Assembly (NCBI GenBank): GCA_020628545.1
Contig: JAHDEX010000006.1
Coordinates: 1 to 32,542 of the forward strand
Source of the DNA: Paracoccaceae bacterium
Lineage (GTDB): Bacteria > Pseudomonadota > Alphaproteobacteria > Rhodobacterales > Rhodobacteraceae
Direction: 5' to 3'
Length of the DNA: 32,542 bases
In this document: positions 23,610-32,040 of the stretch, in pieces
Layout: the number at the start of each line of letters is the position of its first letter
Numbering within the stretch: position 1 is the stretch's first letter
Notes under the pieces: generated by a model
Told to the model about the DNA's origin: nothing
The model's input: only the letters and a program-made list of their open reading frames with translations
The model's database searches: none
Program-made: the position numbers and the translations under genes

Positions 23610-24458
23610 CTAAGCGTCTTCACCGACGCGCTGCCGCTGCGTACCAAGCCCCTGAATTGACAGCTCCATCACATCACCTGCCTTGAGGTACACCGGATCA
23701 GGCTTGATCCCCATGCCAACACCCGGAGGTGTTCCGGTCGAGATGACATCGCCTGGATGCAAAGTGAACAAACTACTCAGGTGTTCGATAATCTCTGCCA
23801 CCGAGAAAATCATGGTCGCGGTATTCCCAGTTTGCATGCGCTTACCGTTTACATCCAACGACATATCCAAAGTTTGCGGATCACCAACCTCATCCCGCGT
23901 CACAAGCCACGGGCCGGTCGGTCCAAACGTGTCGCAGCTTTTTCCCTTCGTCCATTGACCCGTTAGTCCGGTCTGAAAGTGGCGCTCTGACACATCATTG
24001 ATGACACAATACCCCGCGACGTGATCAAGCGCGTCTTCCTTGCTTACGTATTTTGCCTCGGTCCCGATAACGACGCCAAGCTCGACCTCCCAGTCGGTTT
24101 GTGTCGACCCGCGCGGCATCACCACATCATCATACGGCCCCACGATCGCGGAGTTGGCCTTCATAAAAAGGATTGGATGATCGGGGATCGGGAGACCAGA
24201 CTCGGCCGCGTGGTCGGAATAGTTCAGACCGATGCAACAGAACTTGCCGATATTGCCAACGCAGGGGCCTAGGCGCGGATCGCCGTCAACAGCAGGTAGG
24301 CCTGACGGGTCAAGATCACGCAATTTTGCCAGCCCTGCGTCTGAAAGGACATAGCCCGCGATATCGTCAACGACACCGGACAGGTCGCGCAGCACACCAT
24401 CGTCATCCAGCATACCAGGCTTTTCTGCACCTGCATCTCCAAAGCGCAACAATTTCAT
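23610..24458 (-). CDS. Fumarylacetoacetate hydrolase-family protein
   Basis: FAH-superfamily enzyme of 282 residues. IGLNYSDHAAESG, PILFMKANSAIVGPYDDVVMP, DWEVELGVVIG (metal-binding Glu residues) and TGTPPGVGMG are diagnostic. Members hydrolyse beta-diketo acids or act as decarboxylases; those beside short-chain dehydrogenases in sugar-acid operons hydrolyse 2,4-diketo-3-deoxy-L-fuconate or -rhamnonate to pyruvate and lactate. That fits the SDR gene 14 nt upstream. The frequent automatic label ureidoglycolate lyase is not supported by this context. The ribosome site is GGAAGGAA before the ATG. Confidence 0.85.
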   Translation of the reverse strand: MKLLRFGDAGAEKPGMLDDDGVLRDLSGVVDDIAGYVLSDAGLAKLRDLDPSGLPAVDGDPRLGPCVGNIGKFCCIGLNYSDHAAESGLPIPDHPILFMKANSAIVGPYDDVVMPRGSTQTDWEVELGVVIGTEAKYVSKEDALDHVAGYCVINDVSERHFQTGLTGQWTKGKSCDTFGPTGPWLVTRDEVGDPQTLDMSLDVNGKRMQTGNTATMIFSVAEIIEHLSSLFTLHPGDVISTGTPPGVGMGIKPDPVYLKAGDVMELSIQGLGTQRQRVGEDA

Positions 24459-24472
24459 CAGATGTTCCTTCC

Positions 24473-25216
24473 TTAGCCGGACCAGCCGCCATCAATGACG
24501 TGTGGTTGTCCTGTCGTGAATGCACTTTCGTCGCTGGCCAGATAGACCACCAAAGCGGCGATTTCCTCAGGGCTGGCAACGCGGCCCATCGGCTGCCGGG
24601 CGACGAATTGTTTGAGTGCGGCGTCATAGCTCCCCAATTGCTCTCCCAGCGCTTTGACGCGCTCGTGCCAGCTTGGGCTTTCGACGGTTCCTGGACAAAT
24701 GCAGTTACAGCGGATGCCCTTTGTAATGTATTCCACGGCGATGGATTTTGTCAGCCCGATGACGGCCGCTTTCGTCGTGCCATACACGAAACGGTTTGGT
24801 GCCCCCATGATTGAAGACAGGGCGGATGACATATTGATGATGGAACCATTTCCACGCTCCAGCATGCCGGGCAGCGCGGCTTTGATAGTGCGGAACATCG
24901 ACTGGACATTCAGATCGAAGGAAAAATCCCAGTCCTCATCAGTTGTTTCAAGGATCGACCCATGATGGACAAAGCCTGCGCAATTAAACAGGATATCCGG
25001 GTTTGCGCGTGCCACGCCGTCAGCAACAGCTGCGTTGTCGCGCACGTCCATCACAAACGTCTCGACCCCCGGCGCATCAAGACTGGCCAGCGCGTCAGTG
25101 TTCACATCGGTCGCAAACACCTGCGCGCCTTCGTTAGCCATTGCCAAAGCTGAAGCGCGGCCAATTCCTTGACCCGCCGCGGTGATCAGCGCGCGCTTTC
25201 CGTCCAGTCGTCCCAT
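24473..25216 (-). CDS. Short-chain dehydrogenase (BDH2/keto-deoxy-fuconate dehydrogenase type)
   Basis: NAD-dependent SDR of 247 residues. The cofactor motif is TAAGQGIGRA, followed by NCAGFVHHGSILE, the active-site region NMSSALSS, YGTTK (Tyr and Lys) and CPGTVESPS. GFVHHG and DESAFTTGQPHVIDGGWS strongly recall human BDH2/DHRS6 and bacterial 2-keto-3-deoxy-L-fuconate dehydrogenases. The start was set at the ATG giving MGRLDGKRALIT, which has a GGAGGG site; a frame 43 codons longer lacks one. As first gene of the SDR-FAH-aldolase operon it would oxidise a keto-deoxy sugar acid before hydrolysis. The exact substrate is inferred. Confidence 0.85.
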   Translation of the reverse strand: MGRLDGKRALITAAGQGIGRASALAMANEGAQVFATDVNTDALASLDAPGVETFVMDVRDNAAVADGVARANPDILFNCAGFVHHGSILETTDEDWDFSFDLNVQSMFRTIKAALPGMLERGNGSIINMSSALSSIMGAPNRFVYGTTKAAVIGLTKSIAVEYITKGIRCNCICPGTVESPSWHERVKALGEQLGSYDAALKQFVARQPMGRVASPEEIAALVVYLASDESAFTTGQPHVIDGGWSG

Positions 25217-25250
25217 GATCCCTCCCCAAAGATCCGGCCTAGGCATGCCA

Positions 25251-25273
25251 GTGGTTTCTGTTAGCGTAACCAC
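25251..25273. promoter_or_regulatory. Nested inverted repeat between divergent sugar-acid genes
   Basis: GTGGTT and AACCAC form 6-bp arms around an 11-nt centre that itself contains GTTA-GCG-TAAC. It lies in the 94-nt gap between the SDR operon and denD, which are divergent, so it could be an operator controlling both. No regulator gene is adjacent. Confidence 0.35.
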
Positions 25274-25310
25274 GGGTGCGCCCGAAGAACAACGTTGAAA
25301 GGCTGACGAC

Positions 25311-26270
25311 ATGTCCGAAATCCTGATATTGGGCGGGGGCGGCATGGTCGGGCAAAAACTGGCGGCGCGTTTGCGCGCCGACGATCCGACCTGCAGCCTG
25401 ACGCTTTTTGACTTGGGCTATCCACCAGAAGGTGTCGCAAGCGCAACTATAGAAGTCGGCGATCTTGCAGCGCCCGGGGCTTTGACAGACCTCGCCCAAC
25501 GGCGGTTTGACACGGTTTACTACCTCGCCTCCGTCGTGTCTGGTGATGCAGAGATCAACTTTTCCAAGGGCTATGACGTCAACGTCCACCCGATGTTCGC
25601 ATTTCTGGAAGCCTTGCGCGCTGAGCACGAAGCGACAAGCGGAGCTTATTTTCCTCGGGTCATCTTCACCTCTTCAATTGCAGTGTTTGGTGGTCCCTAC
25701 CCCGCAGCAATTCCGGATGATTTCACGACGTCACCGCAAACAAGCTATGGCGCGCAAAAGCTGATCTGCGAAACGCTTGTTCAGGACTACAGTCGCAAAG
25801 GGTTTATTGATGGTATGTCTCTCCGGTTGCCGACGATTTGCGTGCGGCCCGGCAAAGCAAACCTTGCGGCGTCATCCTTCTATTCAGGGATTATCCGGGA
25901 ACCTTTGAATGGACAGGAGGCGATCTTGCCGGTCCCCGATACCATACGCCATTGGTTTGCATCACCACGGGCGGCGGCGGGTTTCTTGGCCCATGCGGCA
26001 ACCCTCGACACTTCAGAATTAGGCATTCACCGGGCTCTCAACTTGCCTGGGGTGAGCTGCACGGTTGCCGACCAGATCGAAGCCTTGCGGAGCGTGGCGG
26101 GGCAAGCTGCAGTCGATCTGATCAAGCCTCAGCCAGATGACGCTATTTTCAAGATTGTCTCAGGCTGGCCTGAGGCCTTCACCGCGGATCGCGCCACGGC
26201 GCTCGGGTTTCGGGCAGAAACCGATTTTTGCCAGATCGTCGAAACCTACATCGCAGATGAATTGAACTGA
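25311..26270 (+). CDS. denD: D-erythronate dehydrogenase
   Basis: NAD-dependent epimerase/dehydratase-fold enzyme of 319 residues. The Rossmann motif is ILGGGGMVGQ. IFTSSIAVFGGPYPAAIPDD, TSYGAQKLICE (Tyr and Lys), RLPTICVRPGKAN, FYSGIIREPLNGQEAILPV and IRHWFASPRAAAGFL closely match DenD, which oxidises D-erythronate at C2 in four-carbon sugar-acid catabolism. The partner genes of that pathway (kinase DenK/OtnK, aldolase OtnC, isomerase OtnI) are not in the window. It overlaps nothing, and the arginase-family gene follows 10 nt later. A different sugar-acid substrate is possible in view of the divergent SDR-FAH-aldolase operon. Confidence 0.82.
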   Translation: MSEILILGGGGMVGQKLAARLRADDPTCSLTLFDLGYPPEGVASATIEVGDLAAPGALTDLAQRRFDTVYYLASVVSGDAEINFSKGYDVNVHPMFAFLEALRAEHEATSGAYFPRVIFTSSIAVFGGPYPAAIPDDFTTSPQTSYGAQKLICETLVQDYSRKGFIDGMSLRLPTICVRPGKANLAASSFYSGIIREPLNGQEAILPVPDTIRHWFASPRAAAGFLAHAATLDTSELGIHRALNLPGVSCTVADQIEALRSVAGQAAVDLIKPQPDDAIFKIVSGWPEAFTADRATALGFRAETDFCQIVETYIADELN

Positions 26271-26280
26271 AAGACGCAAA

Positions 26281-27261
26281 ATGGCCGAACAACACGACCG
26301 CAGCATGATGGAAAACCTCTACTGGTGGGGTGTTCCAACCCTGTTTCGCTGTCCGCATGATGGGCCCGAAGGCAAGGATATCGCGCTTGTCGGCGTGCCG
26401 CATTCAACAGGAAACGGGACAACAGAACGGGACCAACACCTTGGCCCGCGCGCGGTGCGGAACGTTTCAGCCGTACAACGGCGCGCCCATGGCGGGTTTC
26501 AGATCGACCCGTGGACTGCGGCGAAAGTCGTTGATGTCGGCGACGTGCCGTTTCCGCGCGCAAATGACAATGAGGACTGCATCGCGCGGATTACGGAGTT
26601 CTATCGGGGGCTCGACGCAGCGGGAGCACGGCCCGTTTCGATTGGCGGAGATCATTCGATCACTGGCGGGATCGTACAGGCCCTGGGTCGCGGTCAATTG
26701 GCTGGCGGTGAACCAGTGTGTTTTTTGCACCTCGATGCCCATACAGATGTCTTTACCAAGGTCGATCACTTCCTGGGTGCTGAGAAATCCGCGGCGCATT
26801 GGGGCGCCTACCTCGCGGATCAGGGACAGGTTGATCCTACGCATTCGATGCAGATTGGTTTGCGCGGCCATCCCCGCACGTTGGACTGGCTGCAGCCGTC
26901 CTACGACTACGGCTACAATGTCGTCACGATGAAGGAATATCGAACACGGGGCTCCACAGACGTCATCGCGCAGATTAAGGACGTTCTTGCCGGTCGCCCT
27001 GTCTACATCACCTTTGATCTCGACTGCCTCGACCCGAGCGCCGCACCAGCGGTGTCCAACCTTGAGGCCGGAGAGCGGGGGTTCGACATTGATGAGGCTA
27101 TTGGCCTGTTACACGCCGTGCGCGGCATGAACATCGTGGGAGGTGACGTCGTCTGCATGATGCCCACGAAGGACAGCCCCAACAATATCACCGCCTTAGT
27201 CGGCGGTGCGGTGATGTTTGAGATGATCGCGATGATTGCCGAGAATATCGCGGCGGCGTGA
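26281..27261 (+). CDS. Agmatinase/arginase-family ureohydrolase
   Basis: Mn-dependent ureohydrolase of 326 residues. The metal ligands are all present: IGGDHSITGG (H125), LHLDAHTDVF (D152, H154, D156) and FDLDCLDPS (D246, D248). The family removes urea from agmatine, arginine, guanidinobutyrate or related guanidino acids. The N-terminal ENLYWWGVPTLFRCP is of the agmatinase-like type and does not settle the substrate. It lies 10 nt after denD, so they are probably co-transcribed, but I see no metabolic reason for the pair. Confidence 0.85.
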   Translation: MAEQHDRSMMENLYWWGVPTLFRCPHDGPEGKDIALVGVPHSTGNGTTERDQHLGPRAVRNVSAVQRRAHGGFQIDPWTAAKVVDVGDVPFPRANDNEDCIARITEFYRGLDAAGARPVSIGGDHSITGGIVQALGRGQLAGGEPVCFLHLDAHTDVFTKVDHFLGAEKSAAHWGAYLADQGQVDPTHSMQIGLRGHPRTLDWLQPSYDYGYNVVTMKEYRTRGSTDVIAQIKDVLAGRPVYITFDLDCLDPSAAPAVSNLEAGERGFDIDEAIGLLHAVRGMNIVGGDVVCMMPTKDSPNNITALVGGAVMFEMIAMIAENIAAA

Positions 27262-28074
27262 TTACTCTACCAAGGTCGCGGTTGACGAAAAGAACATCGC
27301 CTGACTGACGGCAGAGCGCACTTCATCCTCGGTGTAGGGTTTTGTAATCAGGAATGCCGGCTCTGGTCGCTCACCGGTCAGCAGCCTCTCTGGGAAGGCC
27401 GTGATGAAGATGACCGGCAAACTCGACAACCCTGCCAGAATTTCGTTCACCGCATCGATACCCGAAGACTTATCGGCCAATTGAATGTCCGACAAAATCA
27501 GGTCGGGTGTTTGGCGCTCTGCAAGTGCGAGGGCTTCTTTCTGGGTGCGGGCAATCCCCGTGATGGTATGACCCAGCTCTTCCACGATCGCTTGAATTTG
27601 CATTGCGATGATAGGCTCATCTTCGATGATCATCACAAGGCCGGTGCCGCTTTGGGCCATTTCTTCCATCGCGATCCGCAGGAGGTGGTTCACCTCCATC
27701 ACATCGTTTTCCATGATTTCCGCGACTTGGGCGACAGAGAACCCCTCAATCGTATGCAACAGAAGCGCTTCGCGCGTATTGGGAGTCAGGGCCTTCATAT
27801 GCCGGTGTGCTGCCTGTTCCAGATCTTCGCGAGAGGCGCCGGTGGGCGTGCCGACGCTTATCCAAATGCGGTGGAACGTCGTGTAAAGCGCCACACGATC
27901 GGAAGACGCTGTTTGAAAGACTGTGCGATCCTGCAGCAGCGCTTCAAGCGTTGCGGCTGCTAACTGATCTCCACTGGCCTGCGTTCCGGTCAAGGCACGG
28001 GCGTAGCGCCGCAAAAGCGGCAGCATCTCGGCCACAATCAATGACAGCGGTTTTTTTTCTTCCGTGGCAGACAT
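27262..28074 (-). CDS. phyR: General stress response anti-anti-sigma regulator PhyR
   Basis: Response regulator that, when phosphorylated, binds the anti-sigma factor NepR and frees EcfG. The N-terminal ECF-sigma-like domain (about residues 8-130, MLPLLRRYARALTG, then GFSVAQVAEIMENDVMEVNHLL) has lost DNA-binding use. The C-terminal receiver (about 148-262) has acidic IIEDEP, the phospho-acceptor Asp in LILSDIQLAD, and a late TKPY. At 270 residues it is normal length. The ATG at 28074 is chosen by family; the in-frame TTG at 28110 falls inside the promoter palindrome. It is divergent from nepR-ecfG and has its own EcfG promoter, as in other Alphaproteobacteria. Confidence 0.95.
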   Translation of the reverse strand: MSATEEKKPLSLIVAEMLPLLRRYARALTGTQASGDQLAAATLEALLQDRTVFQTASSDRVALYTTFHRIWISVGTPTGASREDLEQAAHRHMKALTPNTREALLLHTIEGFSVAQVAEIMENDVMEVNHLLRIAMEEMAQSGTGLVMIIEDEPIIAMQIQAIVEELGHTITGIARTQKEALALAERQTPDLILSDIQLADKSSGIDAVNEILAGLSSLPVIFITAFPERLLTGERPEPAFLITKPYTEDEVRSAVSQAMFFSSTATLVE

Positions 28075-28102
28075 GCCAGGCCCCCATTTTCTGCTTTTCT
28101 TT

Positions 28103-28135
28103 GGAACCAAACGCGGCCTTTGCTTGTTTGGTTCC
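28103..28135. promoter_or_regulatory. Mirrored divergent EcfG promoters in a palindrome
   Basis: GGAACCAAAC (28103-28112) and GTTTGGTTCC (28126-28135) form a perfect 10-bp inverted repeat. On the minus strand GGAAC-N17-CGTT is an exact EcfG consensus facing phyR. On the plus strand GGAAC-N17-TGTT faces nepR-ecfG with one difference in the -10 element. Each -35 overlaps the -10 of the opposite promoter, so the two cannot easily be occupied together. Confidence 0.85.
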
Positions 28136-28184
28136 AGACAAGTTCTACTTTAGTAAAGATCAAGTGGTCAGTCAGGGCAACCAT

Positions 28185-28340
28185 ATGTCAGCGAAACCGA
28201 GCACGCCGATCAAAGACCAGCTGATCGAGGAAAATCTCAAACGTGCTTTCGCGGACAAAGCGAATGAAGCTGTTCCCCCAGAACTGTTGGCACTTCTCGA
28301 ACGCCTCAAAGCTCAGGACGACGAGAATGGCGCGAACTGA
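28185..28340 (+). CDS. nepR: Anti-sigma factor NepR
   Basis: Small anti-sigma factor of 51 residues that holds EcfG inactive. The family pattern is clear: IKDQLIEENLKRAFAD followed by the helix VPPELLALLERLKAQD. The ATG has a CAGGG site about 7 nt upstream. It overlaps ecfG by 14 nt, so the two are translationally coupled, and it lies 50 bp downstream of the plus-strand EcfG promoter. Confidence 0.93.
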   Translation: MSAKPSTPIKDQLIEENLKRAFADKANEAVPPELLALLERLKAQDDENGAN

Positions 28341-28911
28341 GCCTATCACGGAATCCACGCCGGACCCCAGAGAAGAGTTGGTAACGCATCTTGGGGCATT
28401 ACGAGCTTTTGCCCTGAATTTGACCCGCAATGACGCCGCTGCCGATGATCTTGTTCAAGACACCGTTGTCAAAGCCTGGCGGAAGATCGACACTTTCGAA
28501 GTCGGCACTAATATGCGCGCTTGGCTCTATACGATCTTGCGGAATACGTTTTATTCGGATTTCCGGAAGCGCCGACGTGAGGTCCCTGACAGCGACGGTC
28601 ATTTTGCCGCGACTTTGTCGGTCAAACCTGATCATGATGGACGGCTCGCCATGGATGACTTTATGGAAGCGTTTAATCAGCTGCGCGATGAGCAACGTGA
28701 GGCGCTGACCCTCGTCGGCGCATCCGGTTTTGCCTATCATGAGGCTGCCGAAATGTGTGGCGTTGCCACGGGCACTATGAAGAGTCGCGTGAACCGTGCG
28801 CGAGCACGTCTTGCTGAGCTTTTGAATATGCAGGAACACGAGACTTTGGATATGACGGACCGCAGCACAATGGCTGTCATCACGACCGGCCCGTCCGTGC
28901 GAAAGCGCTGA
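28327..28911 (+). CDS. ecfG: General stress response sigma factor EcfG
   Basis: ECF sigma factor of 194 residues directing RNA polymerase to GGAAC-N16/17-CGTT promoters. Region 2 includes DDLVQDTVVKAWRKIDTFE, MRAWLYTILRNTFYSDFRKRRRE, and region 4 is LRDEQREALTLVGASGFAYHEAAEMCGV followed by GTMKSRVNRARARL. The NMRAWL and SDFRKRRRE segments are typical of the EcfG group. The ATG inside the end of nepR is chosen; a longer frame begins in the middle of nepR. Stress genes downstream carry matching promoters. Confidence 0.95.
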   Translation: MARTEPITESTPDPREELVTHLGALRAFALNLTRNDAAADDLVQDTVVKAWRKIDTFEVGTNMRAWLYTILRNTFYSDFRKRRREVPDSDGHFAATLSVKPDHDGRLAMDDFMEAFNQLRDEQREALTLVGASGFAYHEAAEMCGVATGTMKSRVNRARARLAELLNMQEHETLDMTDRSTMAVITTGPSVRKR

Positions 28912-29030
28912 CCACGACGACGTCTCCCTCACAATATCCTTTTCATTCATGGAATGGCCTTTGCACATCGTTTCATCGCAATCGGCGAGTAATTGAGCTT
29001 AGTTGCGGGTGAATAGTTCTGGAGACGACA

Positions 29031-30023
29031 ATGCAACTTCTTGGTCAGGAAATCGCACCGCTCGGCATGGGCTGTTGGCCCATCGGTGGAGAGATGTACG
29101 CCGGCGACAAATCGGTGGGTTACACAGGTGCAGATGATCAAACCTCCATTCAAACAATCCACGCTGCGTTGGATCACGGGATCACACTGTTTGACACAGC
29201 CGCCGCTTATGGCGCCGGTCACTCCGAACGACTTCTCGCACGCGCCCTGAAAAACCGCCCCGAGGCCATGATCATTACGAAGATCGGCATCACAATCGAC
29301 GAAACGACCAAGCAACTGTCAGGCCCCGATGCCGAGTCAAGCAGTGTGATCCCAGCCATCAATGCGTGCTTGCGTCGGTTGGACCGCGATTGCATCGACA
29401 TGGTGCTTTTTCACCAGAACAGCAGGCCCGTCGAAGAGGCCGAAGCCTTCTTTGATGAGTTGGAGAAAGCGCAACAGGCAGGCAAGATTCGGAGCTTCGG
29501 GTGGAGTACCGATTTCACGGCTAGCGCTGCGGCACTGGCCGACCGTGATGGGTTTGTGGCGGTCGAACATGCCATGAACTTGTTTGTCGATGCGCCACGC
29601 ATTCAGGCGTTGCTGCAGGAGAAACGCCTGGCGGCGCTGATACGGTCACCGCTTGCGATGGGTTTGCTCTCCGGCAAATATGGAACTGATACGATTATGC
29701 CCGCCGATGATATTCGTGCAAACGCGCAGCTTGAATGGGCTTCCTACTATGTGAACGGCAAACCAAATCCCGCTTTTGTCGCTGTTCTGGATGCGATCCG
29801 GGATCTGATCACGGTCGAGGGCCGGACACCCGCGCAGGGCGCACTAGGCTGGCTTTGGTCGAAAAACCCGACGAACATTCCGATCCCCGGCGCGAGAACG
29901 CCAGAGCAGATTGTCGGGCTTGCTGGCGCGCTTGAATTTGGCCCGCTGCCCGCGTCCGTGACGGAAGAGCTTGCGACGCTCCTGCCGGCTTCAGACCCAA
30001 AGGCGCCGGATCGCGAGCGCTGA
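29031..30023 (+). CDS. Aldo/keto reductase
   Basis: NAD(P)H-dependent oxidoreductase of 330 residues with the AKR barrel. The catalytic tetrad is visible: D55 and Y60 in LFDTAAAYGAG, K84 in IITKIG and H128 in VLFHQN. The cofactor region PIPGARTPEQIVG lies near the C-terminus. A GGAGAC site precedes the ATG. It lies 119 nt after ecfG on the same strand, and may be read from the nepR-ecfG transcript; no EcfG promoter with proper spacing was found in front of it. The substrate is unknown. Confidence 0.88.
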   Translation: MQLLGQEIAPLGMGCWPIGGEMYAGDKSVGYTGADDQTSIQTIHAALDHGITLFDTAAAYGAGHSERLLARALKNRPEAMIITKIGITIDETTKQLSGPDAESSSVIPAINACLRRLDRDCIDMVLFHQNSRPVEEAEAFFDELEKAQQAGKIRSFGWSTDFTASAAALADRDGFVAVEHAMNLFVDAPRIQALLQEKRLAALIRSPLAMGLLSGKYGTDTIMPADDIRANAQLEWASYYVNGKPNPAFVAVLDAIRDLITVEGRTPAQGALGWLWSKNPTNIPIPGARTPEQIVGLAGALEFGPLPASVTEELATLLPASDPKAPDRER

Positions 30024-30041
30024 ACCAAAATAGGATCTGCC

Positions 30042-30066
30042 GGAACTTTTCTTCAAGTACGTCGTT
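30042..30066 (+). promoter_or_regulatory. EcfG promoter of the DUF1328 gene
   Basis: GGAAC (30042-30046), 16 bp, then CGTT (30063-30066) matches the EcfG consensus exactly. It ends 42 bp before the DUF1328 start codon, in an 85-nt gap after the aldo/keto reductase gene. Confidence 0.8.
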
Positions 30067-30108
30067 GCCTCTGCAGGAGATATCCACAACGCCACGCAGG
30101 AAGCACAG

Positions 30109-30270
30109 ATGCTCGGTTGGTCACTTTTTTTCTTGACGATTTCGCTGATCGCCGGTGCCGTCGCGTTCGGTGGGCTGGCCAGCGGAACCGTTGGTGTGGC
30201 GCCGATGCTGTTCATGGTGTTTCTCGCGCTATCACTGGTGACAGCGATTGTCAGTTACTTGCGGCCCTAG
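30109..30270 (+). CDS. Small DUF1328 membrane protein
   Basis: A 53-residue inner-membrane protein: MLGWSLFFLTISLIAGAVAF, GGLASGTVGVAPML, then a second helix FMVFLALSLVTAIVSYLRP. This two-helix form with MLGW start and SYLR end is DUF1328 (YtjA family), small proteins often tied to stress responses. It is behind an EcfG promoter. Its stop codon TAG shares the bases CTAG with the stop of the convergent sensor-kinase gene. Confidence 0.9.
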   Translation: MLGWSLFFLTISLIAGAVAFGGLASGTVGVAPMLFMVFLALSLVTAIVSYLRP

Positions 30271-31982
30271 GCGGGCGGCAGGTCTTCGTCCGGCAAAGGC
30301 GCCGCCGCAAACTCCATCGACAGACGATAGTAATTGGGTGTCGCATCCACTTTCATTTCTGTGCCCAATTGCGTCGCAAAGGCAGTCATCAATTGCGCGC
30401 CCAGTCCTGTAGAGTGAGGATCGCTGCGCTCATAGTCGGCCCCGCCACGACTGTTCTCGATCACGAGGGAGACGCGATGATCACCTAGGTCCCGCAATGT
30501 GATCTTCAGCTTACGCGGCTTTCCCGGATCTGCGGAGATGTATTTGTGAGAGTTCGTGAGCGCCTCTGCCACAAGCAGAGAAAACGGAACTGCCTGATCC
30601 GGGAGCAAACTCACTGGGTCATATTCCGCCTCGACAACCACAGGTTCCGTTGATTGCGACAGGCTATGCATCTGATCGACGATGTCTGAGAGGAGTTCAT
30701 CAAGCCGGATCGCCGCTAGACCCGATGTCTGATAAAGGCTTTTGTGGATTGTCGCGAGGCTGAGGACGCGGTCTTGTAGCCCCATCATGACCTCTTTCAC
30801 TTCCTCTGATTTTGTGCGCCGCATCTGCATCGCCATGATCGACGCAATAAGTTGCAAATTATTCTTTACGCGGTGGTGCACCTCGCGCAGAAGGATGTTC
30901 TTTTGATAGAGGGCATCTTCCAATCGTGCCTCATCTCGAACGACCGCATCGGTCAAAGTTAAATAGGCATCTCCAACGTCGCGCAGTTCGGTCGGCGCGT
31001 AGGCGAATGACTTTGGCATTTCGGTGCGCCTGTTTTTTGCAAAACCGCGCATGGCCCCGCCAAGGGACGCGACGTGCCGCGTCACCAAAAAATCCACAAC
31101 GAACCAGCCGACAATCAAACTAGCCAGCCACATCAGGAGCGGGAAAAAGGCAGCGCGTTCCAGGTAGAACAAAGGCGCGTTGGCCTCTTCGCTTGCCCAC
31201 ATCCCAACCATCGAAATCTCATTCTCGACAACCGGGGAAACCGCATAGATCGTCTCAACACCATTGTCTGACTGCGCTGTAAAGGTGCCGCCTTCGACGA
31301 TATAACGACGCGGTAGGCCATAAGACGGCAGCATCGCGCGTGCGTCATCCACTGGCAAAGAGGAGGTCAGGACATCACCTTCCGTATTCACAGTCACAAA
31401 GAAGGCGTCAGCAATCGTCACCTGGCGTTCGCTCAGGACCATTTCCTGTGGGATTGACGCAGTTACAAAGCCTCGGGTGTTTCCGCGTCGATCAAAGACC
31501 GGTGACAGGACATAAATCACCGGTGCATCACTGGCAAAGCCGATGGGCCGACGGCGCACGATCTCTCGCCGGTTCGACAATGCGGCGCTGAAGTCATCAA
31601 TCGCTGCAAGTTCATCAGGGCCGTTTTGCGAGGCGCAAAGCACCTCTCCGTTCGGTGCCATGAAGCCTACGAACGCGAGATTTGACCGTTCGGCGACGCG
31701 GCTGAGCGCGTCATTGCAGACCTCTGGCTCCTGGATCAATTCAAGGATGATCGCCCCGACGGAGCCGGCGACACCTCTTGCTTTGTCGATCAAAGCAAGT
31801 TCTGTACTCGCCACCTGAACCGTTTCACCAAAAAGTGCCGCCTCGTTCCGAGCTTCGGTTTGTGAGAGCACGGCTTGGGATCGAAGGATCGAGACAATGG
31901 CGAGCGGCAACAATATCACCGCGAGGGAAAACGCCATGCGAAATCCCAGCCGGTCGAGTAGTTCCAAGCCTTTGACTGCCAT
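30267..31982 (-). CDS. Sensor histidine kinase of the HisKA_2/HWE type
   Basis: Inner-membrane sensor kinase of 571 residues. Helix 1 is at about 12-32, and helix 2 at about 279-300. The periplasmic part between them looks like a Cache-type sensor (FVGFMAPNGEVLCASQ, then PVIYVLSPVFDRRG). After a HAMP-like segment, LLREVHHRVKNNLQLIASIM holds the phospho-acceptor His (H370), and VAEALTNSHKYI the ATP-binding Asn. HisKA_2 kinases are the usual phosphodonors of PhyR, and this gene lies in the general stress locus behind an EcfG promoter. It is therefore a candidate PhyR kinase. The stimulus is unknown. Confidence 0.88.
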   Translation of the reverse strand: MAVKGLELLDRLGFRMAFSLAVILLPLAIVSILRSQAVLSQTEARNEAALFGETVQVASTELALIDKARGVAGSVGAIILELIQEPEVCNDALSRVAERSNLAFVGFMAPNGEVLCASQNGPDELAAIDDFSAALSNRREIVRRRPIGFASDAPVIYVLSPVFDRRGNTRGFVTASIPQEMVLSERQVTIADAFFVTVNTEGDVLTSSLPVDDARAMLPSYGLPRRYIVEGGTFTAQSDNGVETIYAVSPVVENEISMVGMWASEEANAPLFYLERAAFFPLLMWLASLIVGWFVVDFLVTRHVASLGGAMRGFAKNRRTEMPKSFAYAPTELRDVGDAYLTLTDAVVRDEARLEDALYQKNILLREVHHRVKNNLQLIASIMAMQMRRTKSEEVKEVMMGLQDRVLSLATIHKSLYQTSGLAAIRLDELLSDIVDQMHSLSQSTEPVVVEAEYDPVSLLPDQAVPFSLLVAEALTNSHKYISADPGKPRKLKITLRDLGDHRVSLVIENSRGGADYERSDPHSTGLGAQLMTAFATQLGTEMKVDATPNYYRLSMEFAAAPLPDEDLPPA

Positions 31983-32040
31983 CGTGCCTCATCATGCTCT
32001 GTCCACCCACAGACCCGCAAGCGCCACGTCGCGAATAGGC

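Noticed and set aside
23610..24458. Ureidoglycolate lyase as the function of the FAH-family gene
   Set aside because: No allantoin or purine genes are present, and the SDR and aldolase neighbours point to sugar-acid breakdown.
28075..28110. TTG-initiated extension of phyR
   Set aside because: It starts inside the EcfG promoter palindrome and would be upstream of or at the transcription start.
28951..28972. GGAAT followed by CGTT upstream of the aldo/keto reductase, a possible EcfG promoter
   Set aside because: The spacing is 13 bp instead of 16-17 and the -35 ends in T rather than C.
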